Positions 27,478-36,224 of a stretch of DNA of 36,270 nt are shown here, piece after piece (positions within the stretch are counted from its first letter, which is position 1; each line of letters opens with the position of its first letter). Source of the stretch: Phycisphaerales bacterium (lineage in GTDB: Bacteria; Planctomycetota; Phycisphaerae; Phycisphaerales; SM1A02); assembly GCA_028823105.1 (NCBI GenBank), contig JAPKCC010000026.1, positions 1 through 36,270 of the forward strand, written 5' to 3'. A program made the translations under genes and the position numbers. Under the pieces are notes generated by a model. That model worked only from the letters and a program-made list of their open reading frames with translations. It made no database searches and was not told the DNA's origin.

Positions 27478-27828
27478 TCACTTGCGTGACTGAATGATCT
27501 CGGCGAGGCGACCGTAGTCGATCGCGAGATCCTCGACGTTGGCGATCTTTACCTTGACCGCCCCTGACGTGAGCGCCCTGGCGATCTCGTCGACTTTGGT
27601 TTCGATTTCCGTCAGGCGATCGATCATCTGCTTGCGTTGTCGAGCTGAAGCATTGCCCACGCCGGTGAGCGCCTGGGCGGGCGGGTCGCTCGCTCTGGTC
27701 GATCGGTACTGCGCCGCGTCCGCGGTCACCGCGAACGGCCCCGTGACGACGAACAGCGTCCAGATGAGCCCAGCTGCAAGGATGGCGTTCATCATCAGAA
27801 GATGCCGGAGTGATCGATCGTGGCGCAT
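27478..27828 (-). CDS. small membrane-anchored protein, unknown
   Basis: The product is 116 residues. A basic N-terminus and one span (about 13-35) are followed by a coiled-coil-prone helix (RQRKQMIDRLTEIETKVDEIARAL) and a short KVKIANVEDLAIDYGRLAEI end. I do not recognise the family. It lies inside the pilus block between the GspH-like gene (22 bp) and another unknown, which makes an accessory role plausible. No leader for prepilin peptidase is present. Confidence 0.65.
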   Translation of the reverse strand: MRHDRSLRHLLMMNAILAAGLIWTLFVVTGPFAVTADAAQYRSTRASDPPAQALTGVGNASARQRKQMIDRLTEIETKVDEIARALTSGAVKVKIANVEDLAIDYGRLAEIIQSRK

Positions 27829-27969
27829 GTGTAGATTCCCGAAAGGGTGTGTTTGGCTAACCTGACATCGACCGGTTTCATCCCGATCTGACGTCGACTT
27901 GGCCTCATTCGCCCCGTCGCATCCCCCAGGCCCTGAAGAACCTGCTCAGAACGTAGGAATCGCGCCCGA

Positions 27970-28485
27970 TCAGGGATCCAGACAGGCATCGACACGAAAC
28001 AAAGGTCCGATACCCGACGGGAGCGCTCGGTCCAGAAGCCCCAAGGCATCAGGCCGGACGACGGGAACCAGACGAACCCGGATGTCTGAGAGGAATCGTC
28101 GCCACTGACTGGTACCGGCGGACTCGAGCGGAAGGTCCATGGGTCGATCCGCAACACCAACGAAGATGCCGGGAATCGACACGCGATCCCAGAGAACAAT
28201 GACGTTCGACCAGTCCGCAGGCCGGGTGGGATCACGTTGAAGGACGACAATCGCATCGCGGACGACCGGATCGGATCGCCAGACCAGCACTTGTGATCCG
28301 GGCGGCGCCAGGCGCTGCATCAATTGGAGTCGTAATCGAAGTTCAGATTCCGTCGACCGGTGTCTTCCGGGGTCGCCCATCGTCAGTCTGCCCACTCCGA
28401 GCAGAAGGAGCGTCAGGGCCCCAAGGGCCGTCACCAGTCCCCATGGGAGGGAACGTGATCGATATGAAGTGTGATGAATCAGCAT
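27970..28485 (-). CDS. membrane-anchored protein of unknown function
   Basis: The product is 171 residues. One span lies at about 14-34, followed by a helical stretch (STESELRLRLQLMQRLAP) and a compact alpha/beta part (QVLVWRSDPVVRDAIVVLQ, WSNVIVLWDRVSIPGIFVG). A strong GGGAGG lies four bases before the ATG at 28485, good support that it is translated. I recognise no family. Its place after the second GspG-like gene suggests an accessory component; it has no pseudopilin leader. Confidence 0.65.
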   Translation of the reverse strand: MLIHHTSYRSRSLPWGLVTALGALTLLLLGVGRLTMGDPGRHRSTESELRLRLQLMQRLAPPGSQVLVWRSDPVVRDAIVVLQRDPTRPADWSNVIVLWDRVSIPGIFVGVADRPMDLPLESAGTSQWRRFLSDIRVRLVPVVRPDALGLLDRALPSGIGPLFRVDACLDP

Positions 28486-28526
28486 CGATCCTCCCTTTGC
28501 CTCAGGATTTCACGACGTCGGACCGT

Positions 28527-28979
28527 CTACCAGGTTCTGATCACCGCAATATCATCCGCATCCCCATCACCATCACCATCGGCATCGGGAATGGAGGGAT
28601 CGATGGAAGGGTCGTAATCGATCTCGAGTTCCGCGCGGCTGGGATCCCAGATCCAGACGAAGCCGGGAGAAACGAACACGGTGCGGGTGAGGTAGCCGTC
28701 CGAGATGAGCGTGTCGATGGCTTCGTCGGCGGTGCCGCCGACACCACCGGGAATCTGACCACCGTGCTTTACCTGCCAGGCGGCGACCTGACTACGAACG
28801 GTGCCCAGTTGGGATCGCATTGCGGTCGCGCGAGCAGCACTCTGCGCACTGGCGAACTGCGGAATGATGATCGCGGCAAGGATTCCGAGAATCACCACCA
28901 CGATGAGAATTTCGATCAGGGTGAAACCCCGTGATCTGCAGTTCTTGCTTGAAGTCGTCGCTCGCGTCGGCTCGGTCAT
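28527..28979 (-). CDS. GspG-like pseudopilin 2
   Basis: The product is 150 residues. The leader ends SRG before Phe19, and the mature end is FTLIEILIVVVILGILAAII, with Glu at +5: a textbook type II pseudopilin or type IV pilin start. The globular part resembles GspG (RSQLGTVRSQVAAWQVKHGG). The C-terminus, DADGDGDGDADDIAVIRTW, is an Asp-rich calcium-loop-like motif; GspG proteins are known to bind calcium in a C-terminal loop. An AGAGGA site precedes the ATG. It is a diverged copy of the neighbouring pseudopilin, with near-identical N-terminal 30 residues, and lies behind that gene's terminator. Confidence 0.92.
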   Translation of the reverse strand: MTEPTRATTSSKNCRSRGFTLIEILIVVVILGILAAIIIPQFASAQSAARATAMRSQLGTVRSQVAAWQVKHGGQIPGGVGGTADEAIDTLISDGYLTRTVFVSPGFVWIWDPSRAELEIDYDPSIDPSIPDADGDGDGDADDIAVIRTW

Positions 28980-29082
28980 CTCGCTGTTCCTCTCGAGGCA
29001 AAGTACCTCTACCCCGGAAACTCACGATGGCGGCACGTCCGTCGGACGGTCAATCCGACCCGATCAGGCGGGTCAGATGAAA

Positions 29083-29112
29083 CGGCGTTCCGGCCTTTCG
29101 GCCGGAACGCCG
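29083..29112 (-). terminator. strong hairpin terminator after pseudopilin 1
   Basis: A perfect 13-bp stem closes on a GAAA tetraloop when read on the minus strand (CGGCGTTCCGGCC at 29083-29095 with its complement at 29100-29112), followed by TTTCATCT. It lies 22 bp past the pseudopilin stop. It should end or thin transcription before the rest of the block and stabilise the pseudopilin mRNA. Confidence 0.8.
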
Positions 29113-29133
29113 GAATAGATCACACTCGTTTGA

Positions 29134-29559
29134 TCACCAGCCTGCAATGATCGCGACATCGGCGGCATCGCCGGCATTGTCACCATTAAGGTCGGGAGCG
29201 GGTCCCTGGGTGAGATCGAAGGTCAACGTGAGGTCGCCGCTGGCTGCGACGTACACTGATTGGAATCCACCGGGCCAGTTGGGGCGCGAACGGATGTAGT
29301 TTCCGGTGACCAGGACGTCCCAGGGACCATCGGCGGCGGTGCCGTCGGCAGGTGTCGCACCGTTGTTCTGAACGCGATAGAGCTCGATCTGGCTCCGCAT
29401 CGTCTGAAGCTGGCTGCGAGCGCTTGCGGCACCGGCATCCTGAGCAGCGTCCGTGAACTGCGGAATGATGATCGCGGCGAGGATCCCAAGGATCACGACA
29501 ACGATGAGGATTTCAATGAGGGTGAAGCCACGCTTCAACGAGTTTCGACGCTTGTTCAT
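29134..29559 (-). CDS. GspG-like major pseudopilin
   Basis: The product is 141 residues. Leader MNKRRNSLKRG is cut before Phe12; the mature protein begins FTLIEILIVVVILGILAAII with Glu at +5. The body is GspG-like (ARSQLQTMRSQIELYRVQNNG, GPWDVLVTGNYIRSRPNWPGG). The C-terminus DLNGDNAGDAADVAIIAGW is again an Asp-rich, EF-hand-like loop. A TAGGAGC site precedes the ATG. With its own upstream gap and a strong hairpin behind, it is arranged as a separately and probably highly expressed transcript, as expected for the main fibre subunit. Confidence 0.94.
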   Translation of the reverse strand: MNKRRNSLKRGFTLIEILIVVVILGILAAIIIPQFTDAAQDAGAASARSQLQTMRSQIELYRVQNNGATPADGTAADGPWDVLVTGNYIRSRPNWPGGFQSVYVAASGDLTLTFDLTQGPAPDLNGDNAGDAADVAIIAGW

Positions 29560-29917
29560 GTGTCCAGCTCCTAGTGGGAAGTTCGTTCCAAGTTAAGATC
29601 AATCGCGGCCGAAGCCGCCCGTTCACGGAGACACACGTGGTCACCGCCGGAAACACCCGATCGTTCGCACCACGACCGATCGGGCGAAGATGGGCGTCGT
29701 CCTTCCCTCCAGCGACGACGCTCATCACCGGACATTTGCCCGGCAACAGGTTCTTCGGTGTTCAAGACCCGCAACTCGATCCACGCATGAGTAAAGCACC
29801 CCATTCCGCCGACGCCATCGACCGCGAAGGTCATCCAGACCGAATGACCCCCACCGAGTAGGTCCGAGAAGCCGCACCCCGATTCCTGGGAGCAGACGGG
29901 TAGGTCCGAATATGAAA
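29560..29917. other. leader/promoter region of the major pseudopilin
   Basis: These 358 bp between the PilZ terminator and the pseudopilin start show no credible gene; the frames that stay open on either strand lack motifs and ribosome sites. It presumably holds the pseudopilin promoter. A TTGATC at about 29605 (minus strand) is the only -35-like element I see, without a clear -10. I see no sigma-54 element. Confidence 0.4.
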
Positions 29918-29942
29918 GAAGCCGGTCCTCAAGACCGGCTTC
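29918..29942 (-). terminator. terminator after the PilZ-like gene
   Basis: A perfect 10-bp stem (GAAGCCGGTC with GACCGGCTTC, five-base loop) is followed on the minus strand by TTTCATATT. It ends the PilZ-like gene's transcript before the pseudopilin promoter. Confidence 0.8.
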
Positions 29943-29974
29943 CAATCAGATTGCTTTGTGGATCTCGAGCGGGA

Positions 29975-30295
29975 TCAGGCTGCGGACGCCAATCGAATTC
30001 CGATACGCCATCCCTCACCGCAGGCGTCGCACTGAACGACCTCGCCACGACGAGCGATGGTGCCGAGGGCCTCGAAACCGAGGGAAACGCTCGCACCCGC
30101 GGGAACTGGCGCGTTCGCTCGACCCTCAAGGGCATCGTCGGAGATGGCCAACTCGACAAGATCATGCATTTCGCCGAAACGCTCGCCATCCAGATGAAAA
30201 ATGGTGGCGGTGCCGGAGAGCGGAGATCCGCCGGAAATGGCGAGGCTTGCGGAAGTAAACCCGGTACCGTGGACGGTGTCGTCGTGCGTGGTCAT
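29975..30295 (-). CDS. PilZ-like domain protein
   Basis: The product is 106 residues if started at the ATG at 30295 (MTTHDDTVHG); the frame runs a further 23 codons upstream without support. The C-terminal half, SVSLGFEALGTIARRGEVVQ then GEGWRIGIRL, follows the PilZ barrel pattern: an RRGEVV strand and a closing G-x-x-I-G-I-x-L strand. The RxxxR and D/NxSxxG c-di-GMP motifs are not clearly present, so it may be a non-binding PilZ. It has two possible metal ligands in CDAC. It is the first gene of the pilus block, with its own terminator, and diverges from DUF1015. Confidence 0.6.
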   Translation of the reverse strand: MTTHDDTVHGTGFTSASLAISGGSPLSGTATIFHLDGERFGEMHDLVELAISDDALEGRANAPVPAGASVSLGFEALGTIARRGEVVQCDACGEGWRIGIRLASAA

Positions 30296-30571
30296 ATCTG
30301 TGTCTCGATTTAGATTCGGTCGATTCTCAGTCGACCGAGCGTGTCTCTCAGCGGGCCGCCCCACGCGTCCCGACGCCTAGATATCGGGCCGGACAGAGCG
30401 TCCCTCCAATGGAATTATCGCAAGGTCCGAAAAAACCCCGCGACCCCATTGAATCTCAGGGCCGCTTCGACGTACTTGATCGCCGATCTGTTCGTGGTCT
30501 CGCCTTCGGAAAACGACCGGCGCAGGTACGATGACCGCCGCGCCGGGACGATCCTCGGTCAGGAGCACCGC

Positions 30572-31840
30572 TTGAGCCTCATCCATCCCTTCAAGGCCAT
30601 TCGACCCCATCCGCCACATGCCGCGGATGTGTCCTGCCCACCCTACGACGTGATCTCAACGGCGGAGGCCCGGGAGCTCGCGCAGGATCGCCCGAACAGC
30701 TACCTGCACGTTATCAGGCCTGAAATCGATTTTTCCGACGGGGTGAATCCCTATGAGACGAAAATCTACGAACAGGCCCGTCGCAATCTCGCTCGTCTCC
30801 TCGACACCGACATTCTTCTTGAAGAGGATGAACCGGGACTCTTCGTCTACCGGCTCGTCAGAGACGGTCATCGACAACTCGGCTTGGCCTGTACCGTCGA
30901 TGCCGCCGAGTACGCGAGCGGCCGGATTCGAAAGCACGAGAAGACGCGACCCCAGAAGGAAGATGATCGGACTCGACACCTCGACGTCTCGAGCGTCCAT
31001 GCGGAGGCGGTCTTCCTGGCCTTCCGGGATGATGCCCCCACCGCCGACGCGATCTGTGACGCACTGGTTGCCGCGACGACCGATCGACCACTGATGCACT
31101 TCGTCGCAGATGAGGTGACCCATACCCTCTGGCGGGTCCCCGATCCTGAGGTCTTCAAGTCGCTCTTCGAGACGGTTCCAGATCTCTACATCGCAGACGG
31201 CCATCATCGCTCGGCTGCCGGCGGGAGAATCGCCGCGGAACGAGCGGCAGCCAATCCGACGCACTCCGGCGATGAGGAATACAACCGAATACTCGCGGTC
31301 GTGTTTCCCGAACGCGAGCTCGAGATCCTGGCCTACAACCGGACCGTGAAGGACCTCGCTGGGCTGACGCCCGAGACCATGGTTGATCGACTCCGGTCGA
31401 TCGGAAGCATCGAACCCCTGCCGGGCGATGAGGATCCGACCCCAAACGAACCCGGGACGATCTGCATTCGGCTCGATGAAAAATGGTGGCGATTCACCTT
31501 CCCCCCCGAGACGATCGATCGGAATGATCCGATCGCGTCGCTCGACGTCTCACTTCTGCAGAAGCGGATTCTCGAACCGCTGCTGGGCATCGGGGATCCC
31601 CGACTCGACGAGCGGATCGGATTCGTGGGCGGCATCCGCGGAACCGCCGAACTCGAACGACTGACCAGTCACGGCGACTGGGCCATCGCCTTCAGCCTGC
31701 ACCCCACCAGCATGGCCGAGCTGCTTCGAGTCGCTGACGCCGGTGAAATCATGCCTCCCAAGTCAACCTGGTTTGAGCCCAAGCTCCGAAGCGGTCTGCT
31801 CGCACACCGATTCGAAACCACCGAGGAATACGCCCGATGA
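30572..31840 (+). CDS. DUF1015 family protein
   Basis: The product is 422 residues. I start at TTG 30572: AGGAG lies six bases before it and the protein then opens SLIHPFKAIRPHP, the usual family start. The family signatures ADVSCPPYDVIS, RKHEKTRPQKEDDRTRH, LYIADGHHRSAAG and the late IGFVGGIRG are all present. In E. coli-independent contexts DUF1015 genes commonly lie beside serA and serC, as here; the biochemical role is not established, although a link to serine or its phosphate ester is likely. It overlaps serA by four bases. Confidence 0.9.
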   Translation: MSLIHPFKAIRPHPPHAADVSCPPYDVISTAEARELAQDRPNSYLHVIRPEIDFSDGVNPYETKIYEQARRNLARLLDTDILLEEDEPGLFVYRLVRDGHRQLGLACTVDAAEYASGRIRKHEKTRPQKEDDRTRHLDVSSVHAEAVFLAFRDDAPTADAICDALVAATTDRPLMHFVADEVTHTLWRVPDPEVFKSLFETVPDLYIADGHHRSAAGGRIAAERAAANPTHSGDEEYNRILAVVFPERELEILAYNRTVKDLAGLTPETMVDRLRSIGSIEPLPGDEDPTPNEPGTICIRLDEKWWRFTFPPETIDRNDPIASLDVSLLQKRILEPLLGIGDPRLDERIGFVGGIRGTAELERLTSHGDWAIAFSLHPTSMAELLRVADAGEIMPPKSTWFEPKLRSGLLAHRFETTEEYAR

Positions 31841-33099
31841 GCAATCGCATCGCTACCCACCCGGATCCGTCGCTCGCGGAGGACGCTTCCCCAAGCGGCG
31901 CCGTGATCCTGATCGCCGACAAGTTCGACGCCTCCGGAATCAAGACTCTCTCGAATCTCGGGCATCGGGTCGTCAGCATCCCCGACCTCTCCCCCGAAAC
32001 CCTCCCGGCAGCAATCGACGAACACGATCCGCAAATCCTCGTCGTTCGTTCCACGAAGGTCCGGGCGGACGCGATCGAGACCGCCGGCCAACTGGCACTG
32101 ATCGTTCGAGCCGGCGCGGGCACCGACAACATTGACGTCAAGGCCGCCAGCGGTCGCGGAATCTCGGTGGCCAACTGCCCCGGCAAGAATTCGCTCGCGG
32201 TCGCCGAGCTTGCGTGGGGACTCATTCTCTCCTGCGATCGTCGAATTCCGGATCAGGTCGCCGACCTGCGTGCGGGCCGTTGGAACAAGAAGGAATACTC
32301 GAAGGCCCCGGGACTTGCGGGCCGCACGCTCGGCATCGTGGGACTCGGAAAGATCGGGGAAGCCATCGCCGATCGCGGCAACGCCTTCGGCATGCGGGTG
32401 TTCGCCTGGGGCCGATCGATCACCGACGCCCGAGCGGAATCCGCCGGCTGCCATGCCTGCGAGAACCTTCTGAATCTCGCTCGCATGTGCGATGTCATCT
32501 CCGTCAACGTGGCCGCCAACCAAGACACTCGACATCTCATCTCCGCCGAGTTTCTCGCGGCGATGAAACCCGGCGCCATCCTCGTCAACACCAGCCGTGG
32601 TTCCGTCGTCGACCAGGCCTCGCTGGCTCAGGCGATCCGCGACAAGGGCATTCGCGCAGGCCTCGATGTCTTCGCAGAAGAGCCGGGGGCAGGAACCGGG
32701 GAATTTACCGACGACATCGTCAACCTCCCCGGGGTGTACGGAACCCACCATGTCGGGGCTTCGACCGACCAGGCCCAGGCAGCGATCGCTTCAGAGGCGG
32801 TCCGGGTGATTCGTGTCCACCTAGAGACCGGAACCACGCCCAACTGCATCAACCTCGCGAGCGGAACCGGTGCCGCCACCCTGACCATTCGTCACTTCAA
32901 CCGCCCCGGTGTTCTTGCCACCGTCTGTGATCTCCTCAGCCGAGGCGGAATCAACGTCGAGGACATGGAGAACGTGATTTACGTCGGAGGCACCGCCGCG
33001 TCGGCACGAATTCGAGTCTCGGAGGTGCCCGCGAGCGATCTTGTCCAGGCATTGATTGCCGGACCGAACATCCTCAGTGTCGACGTCTCCACCCATTGA
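31837..33099 (+). CDS. serA: D-3-phosphoglycerate dehydrogenase
   Basis: It catalyses the first step of serine biosynthesis, oxidising 3-phosphoglycerate with NAD. The 420 residues have the NAD-binding GLGKIG (169-174), the D-2-hydroxyacid dehydrogenase signature LVNTSRGSVVDQ with Arg254, a catalytic Glu in DVFAEEP (about 281) and His in THHVG (about 304). Residues about 348-418 form an ACT domain (FNRPGVLATVCDLLSRGGINVEDM), the usual serine feedback site. It is the short form without the ASB domain. It lies between DUF1015 (four-base overlap) and serC (69 bp). Confidence 0.94.
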   Translation: MSNRIATHPDPSLAEDASPSGAVILIADKFDASGIKTLSNLGHRVVSIPDLSPETLPAAIDEHDPQILVVRSTKVRADAIETAGQLALIVRAGAGTDNIDVKAASGRGISVANCPGKNSLAVAELAWGLILSCDRRIPDQVADLRAGRWNKKEYSKAPGLAGRTLGIVGLGKIGEAIADRGNAFGMRVFAWGRSITDARAESAGCHACENLLNLARMCDVISVNVAANQDTRHLISAEFLAAMKPGAILVNTSRGSVVDQASLAQAIRDKGIRAGLDVFAEEPGAGTGEFTDDIVNLPGVYGTHHVGASTDQAQAAIASEAVRVIRVHLETGTTPNCINLASGTGAATLTIRHFNRPGVLATVCDLLSRGGINVEDMENVIYVGGTAASARIRVSEVPASDLVQALIAGPNILSVDVSTH

Positions 33100-33168
33100 G
33101 CACGCCCGCACGATTCCGGCGTTGCAATCAGTCTTCCATCCCGTTCAAGTTCACAGGCGCACCCAATC

Positions 33169-34263
<1,095 letters not shown>

Positions 34264-34272
34264 TCCGAACGT

Positions 34273-35211
34273 TCATCCAGCCAGCCGACTTGCGAGAGAG
34301 ATCGACTGCGCCGCGTACTCCCGCCCGAAGAGCAGCCAGTGATTCAAAAGATGATGAAGGCGGCCCAGTTCAATCCGAAATTCCATCGCCTCGAGCCCGA
34401 CGCTCCCCCGATTCTCACCAAGTCGATCAACGTACGCCTCGAGGCACGCGGCGGGGAAGCCGCCGAACAACCGCATCATCCCCAGTTCGAAGAGCGGGTC
34501 CGCGAAGCAGACCGCGGGATCGATCAGCGCGATGCCCCTGTCCTCGGTGGCAATGACGTTTCCGCTCCAGAGGTCTCCGTGAATTAGCGAGGGACGGACA
34601 TTCTTCGGGAGAAGGTCCGGGATCGCCGACCCAAGACGATTCAGAATTGAATCCTCCCGCTCCGTGATCCTCCCGGTCGACCGGAGCACCTCGCGCATCG
34701 GGGCGAGCCTGCGAACGACGAAAAAATCCGACCACTCGACCATCGGGCGATTGTCCTGTGGCGTCCGGCCGAGGTGATTGTCGTGATCGAGACCGAACAC
34801 CGACGGGACGTCGTTACGACCAAACTCTCGACTGTGTAGATCGGCGAGGGCCCGACCGAAACGCGGCCACGCGTCATGCGAAGGTGCTGGCATCTGAACC
34901 ACCGACAGTCGTTCGAGAACCAGAACGGTCCGACTCTCGTACACACCAAGTCCTAGGACTTTCGGTAGGCCGATCGCCCGAGTCTCCGCCAGACGCTCCA
35001 ATCCGGCCGCTTCCTCATGAGCACACGTCGAACCACCTGAAGGCGGCCGAAGGCCGGCGGAGGTCGCGCTCAAACCGATCTTGATCACCACGCTTCGCGA
35101 ATCGTGCAGAGTGATCTCGCGGACATCCGCGATGCTTCCTCCTCCGAGTCGCCGCTCGCTTCTAAATCGCCCGGGGAGACCTGCGGCCTCCAGCAATGGT
35201 GCGAGCTCCAT
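34273..35211 (-). CDS. fructosamine/ketosamine-3-kinase family protein
   Basis: The product is 312 residues. The fold is that of fructosamine-3-kinase: N-lobe SVVIKIG with the ATP lysine (about 44), HEEAAGLERLAE, the family loop VEWSDFFVVRRLAPM, catalytic HGDLWSGN (about 211-218) and the metal site IDPAVCFAD. Members phosphorylate sugars attached to protein amines, triggering their loss (deglycation); bacterial ones often prefer ribulosamines or erythrulosamines. I start at the ATG at 35211, four bases past AGGAGG, rather than the GTG just before. It overlaps the phosphatase stop by one base. Confidence 0.88.
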   Translation of the reverse strand: MELAPLLEAAGLPGRFRSERRLGGGSIADVREITLHDSRSVVIKIGLSATSAGLRPPSGGSTCAHEEAAGLERLAETRAIGLPKVLGLGVYESRTVLVLERLSVVQMPAPSHDAWPRFGRALADLHSREFGRNDVPSVFGLDHDNHLGRTPQDNRPMVEWSDFFVVRRLAPMREVLRSTGRITEREDSILNRLGSAIPDLLPKNVRPSLIHGDLWSGNVIATEDRGIALIDPAVCFADPLFELGMMRLFGGFPAACLEAYVDRLGENRGSVGLEAMEFRIELGRLHHLLNHWLLFGREYAAQSISLASRLAG

Positions 35212-35702
35212 CACGCCTCCTGTCGGCCCGAGAACTCCTCGATCGACTCATCGAGGAGTCGTTCGCATGCCAACTCGATCAGGTCGTACATGTGGACGAA
35301 ACCGTCAGGACCTCCGTAGTAGGGATCCGGGACTTCCTGATGCTCCGGGTCCGGATGCCATTCGAGCAGAAGTCGCACCTTGTGATCCGGGGCGCCGCGC
35401 TCCGACAACAACCTCGCATTGTCTTGATCCATGCAGATAAGAAGATCGAACGCCGACCAGTCCCCGTCGTGCACCTGGCGAGCGGTGGTCGACAGATCGA
35501 ACCCGCGACGTTCCCCCTCCGCCCGGGAGCGAGCATCCGCCGGTTCCCCCGCATGCCAACCCCCGGTTCCGGCGCTGTCGATCTGGAATCGATCGGTCAA
35601 TCCGCGGGTCTCTAGGAGATGCAGGAAGACGGCTTCCGCCGCCGGGGAACGGCAGATGTTGCCCATACAGACGAAGAGGACGCGGATGGGTTGATTGGTC
35701 AT
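35211..35702 (-). CDS. low-molecular-weight protein-tyrosine-phosphatase
   Basis: The product is 163 residues. The P-loop CMGNICRS (Cys12, Arg18) opens the protein, and the general-acid loop VPDPYYGG holds Asp126; both are diagnostic of the low-molecular-weight PTP family. Arsenate reductase (ArsC) of this fold has a different Cys pattern. It is translationally joined to the fructosamine-kinase gene behind. In bacteria this pairing has been linked to protein deglycation, where such phosphatases act on ribulosamine 5-phosphates. Here that is inferred from context; tyrosine phosphatase activity is the alternative. Confidence 0.92.
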   Translation of the reverse strand: MTNQPIRVLFVCMGNICRSPAAEAVFLHLLETRGLTDRFQIDSAGTGGWHAGEPADARSRAEGERRGFDLSTTARQVHDGDWSAFDLLICMDQDNARLLSERGAPDHKVRLLLEWHPDPEHQEVPDPYYGGPDGFVHMYDLIELACERLLDESIEEFSGRQEA

Positions 35703-35790
35703 GACCCGATTCTCGACTCAAGGGGACCGATTCACAAGAGACTCCGACGAATCGGAAGAAAGAACCAGTCAGACCAGCCCGATGGAAGCG

Positions 35791-35796
35791 TATACT
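35791..35796 (+). promoter_or_regulatory. possible -10 element of ssrA
   Basis: TATACT matches a sigma-70 -10 box well and lies 36 bp before the mature tmRNA end. No good -35 is seen at 16-18 bp, so support is weak. If used, the precursor would start near 35803 and be trimmed to 35833. Confidence 0.3.
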
Positions 35797-35832
35797 TCCG
35801 TTGCCGGTTCGCGGCATTGCTCTTTGACAACT

Positions 35833-36179
35833 GGGGCCGACTGGTATCGACCGGACGATGACTGTTTTTCGTTGCGCGTCGTGGAGCATCCATGCCACGT
35901 AAAAAGGATGCAAACTTTTATCTGCCAACACGCAGTACGCTCTCGCGGCTTGATCGCCGTGACGGACTCCCGCTTGACGCCCGATGGGGTGGGAATCCGC
36001 AAATCATCGGGCTGGATCTGAAGGGCTGGCATGCCTTGGAAGATCGAGACATTCGCATGCCTTGTTCACGGCTTGGGCCGTCGACCCTCCGGGTCGTGAA
36101 CGAGATTAAGGGACGACTACACGCGTAGACGCGGTCTTCAGCACGTTTTGGCACGGGGGTTCGAATCCCCCCGGCTCCA
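35833..36179 (+). ncRNA. ssrA: transfer-messenger RNA (tmRNA)
   Basis: It rescues ribosomes stalled on broken mRNAs and tags the product for proteolysis. The 5' end GGGGCCGACTGGTATCGACC matches the conserved tmRNA start, and GGGGCCG pairs with CGGCTCC (36172-36178) as the acceptor stem, with one G-U pair. Near the 3' end GGGGGTTCGAATCCCCC is a perfect T-arm. The discriminator is A36179 and CCA is not encoded. The internal frame encodes a tag ending YALAA-stop. Size (about 347 nt) is normal for a one-piece tmRNA. Confidence 0.97.
35924..35953 (+). CDS. tmRNA proteolysis-tag reading frame
   Basis: The codons GCC AAC ACG CAG TAC GCT CTC GCG GCT then TGA give ANTQYALAA. The last five residues equal those of the E. 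coli tag and fit ClpXP recognition. The resume codon GCC is inferred from position and from the usual A-N opening. A tag longer at the front cannot be excluded. Confidence 0.85.
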   Translation, partial: ANTQYALAA

Positions 36180-36190
36180 CTGACTCAGTG

Positions 36191-36224
36191 AAAGAACCCT
36201 CGAGTTTCCCCTCGAGGGTTCTTT
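36191..36224 (+). terminator. ssrA terminator
   Basis: A perfect 14-bp stem (AAAGAACCCTCGAG with CTCGAGGGTTCTTT, loop TTTCCC) begins 12 bases after the mature tmRNA end. The U-rich descending arm ends in TTCTTT. The symmetry could let it work in both directions. Confidence 0.9.

Noticed and set aside
29571-29945. 124-codon minus-strand frame upstream of the major pseudopilin
   Set aside because: No motif or ribosome site, and it runs through the PilZ terminator hairpin; likely chance.
35892-36128. 78-codon frame downstream of the phosphatase
   Set aside because: Lies wholly inside the tmRNA.
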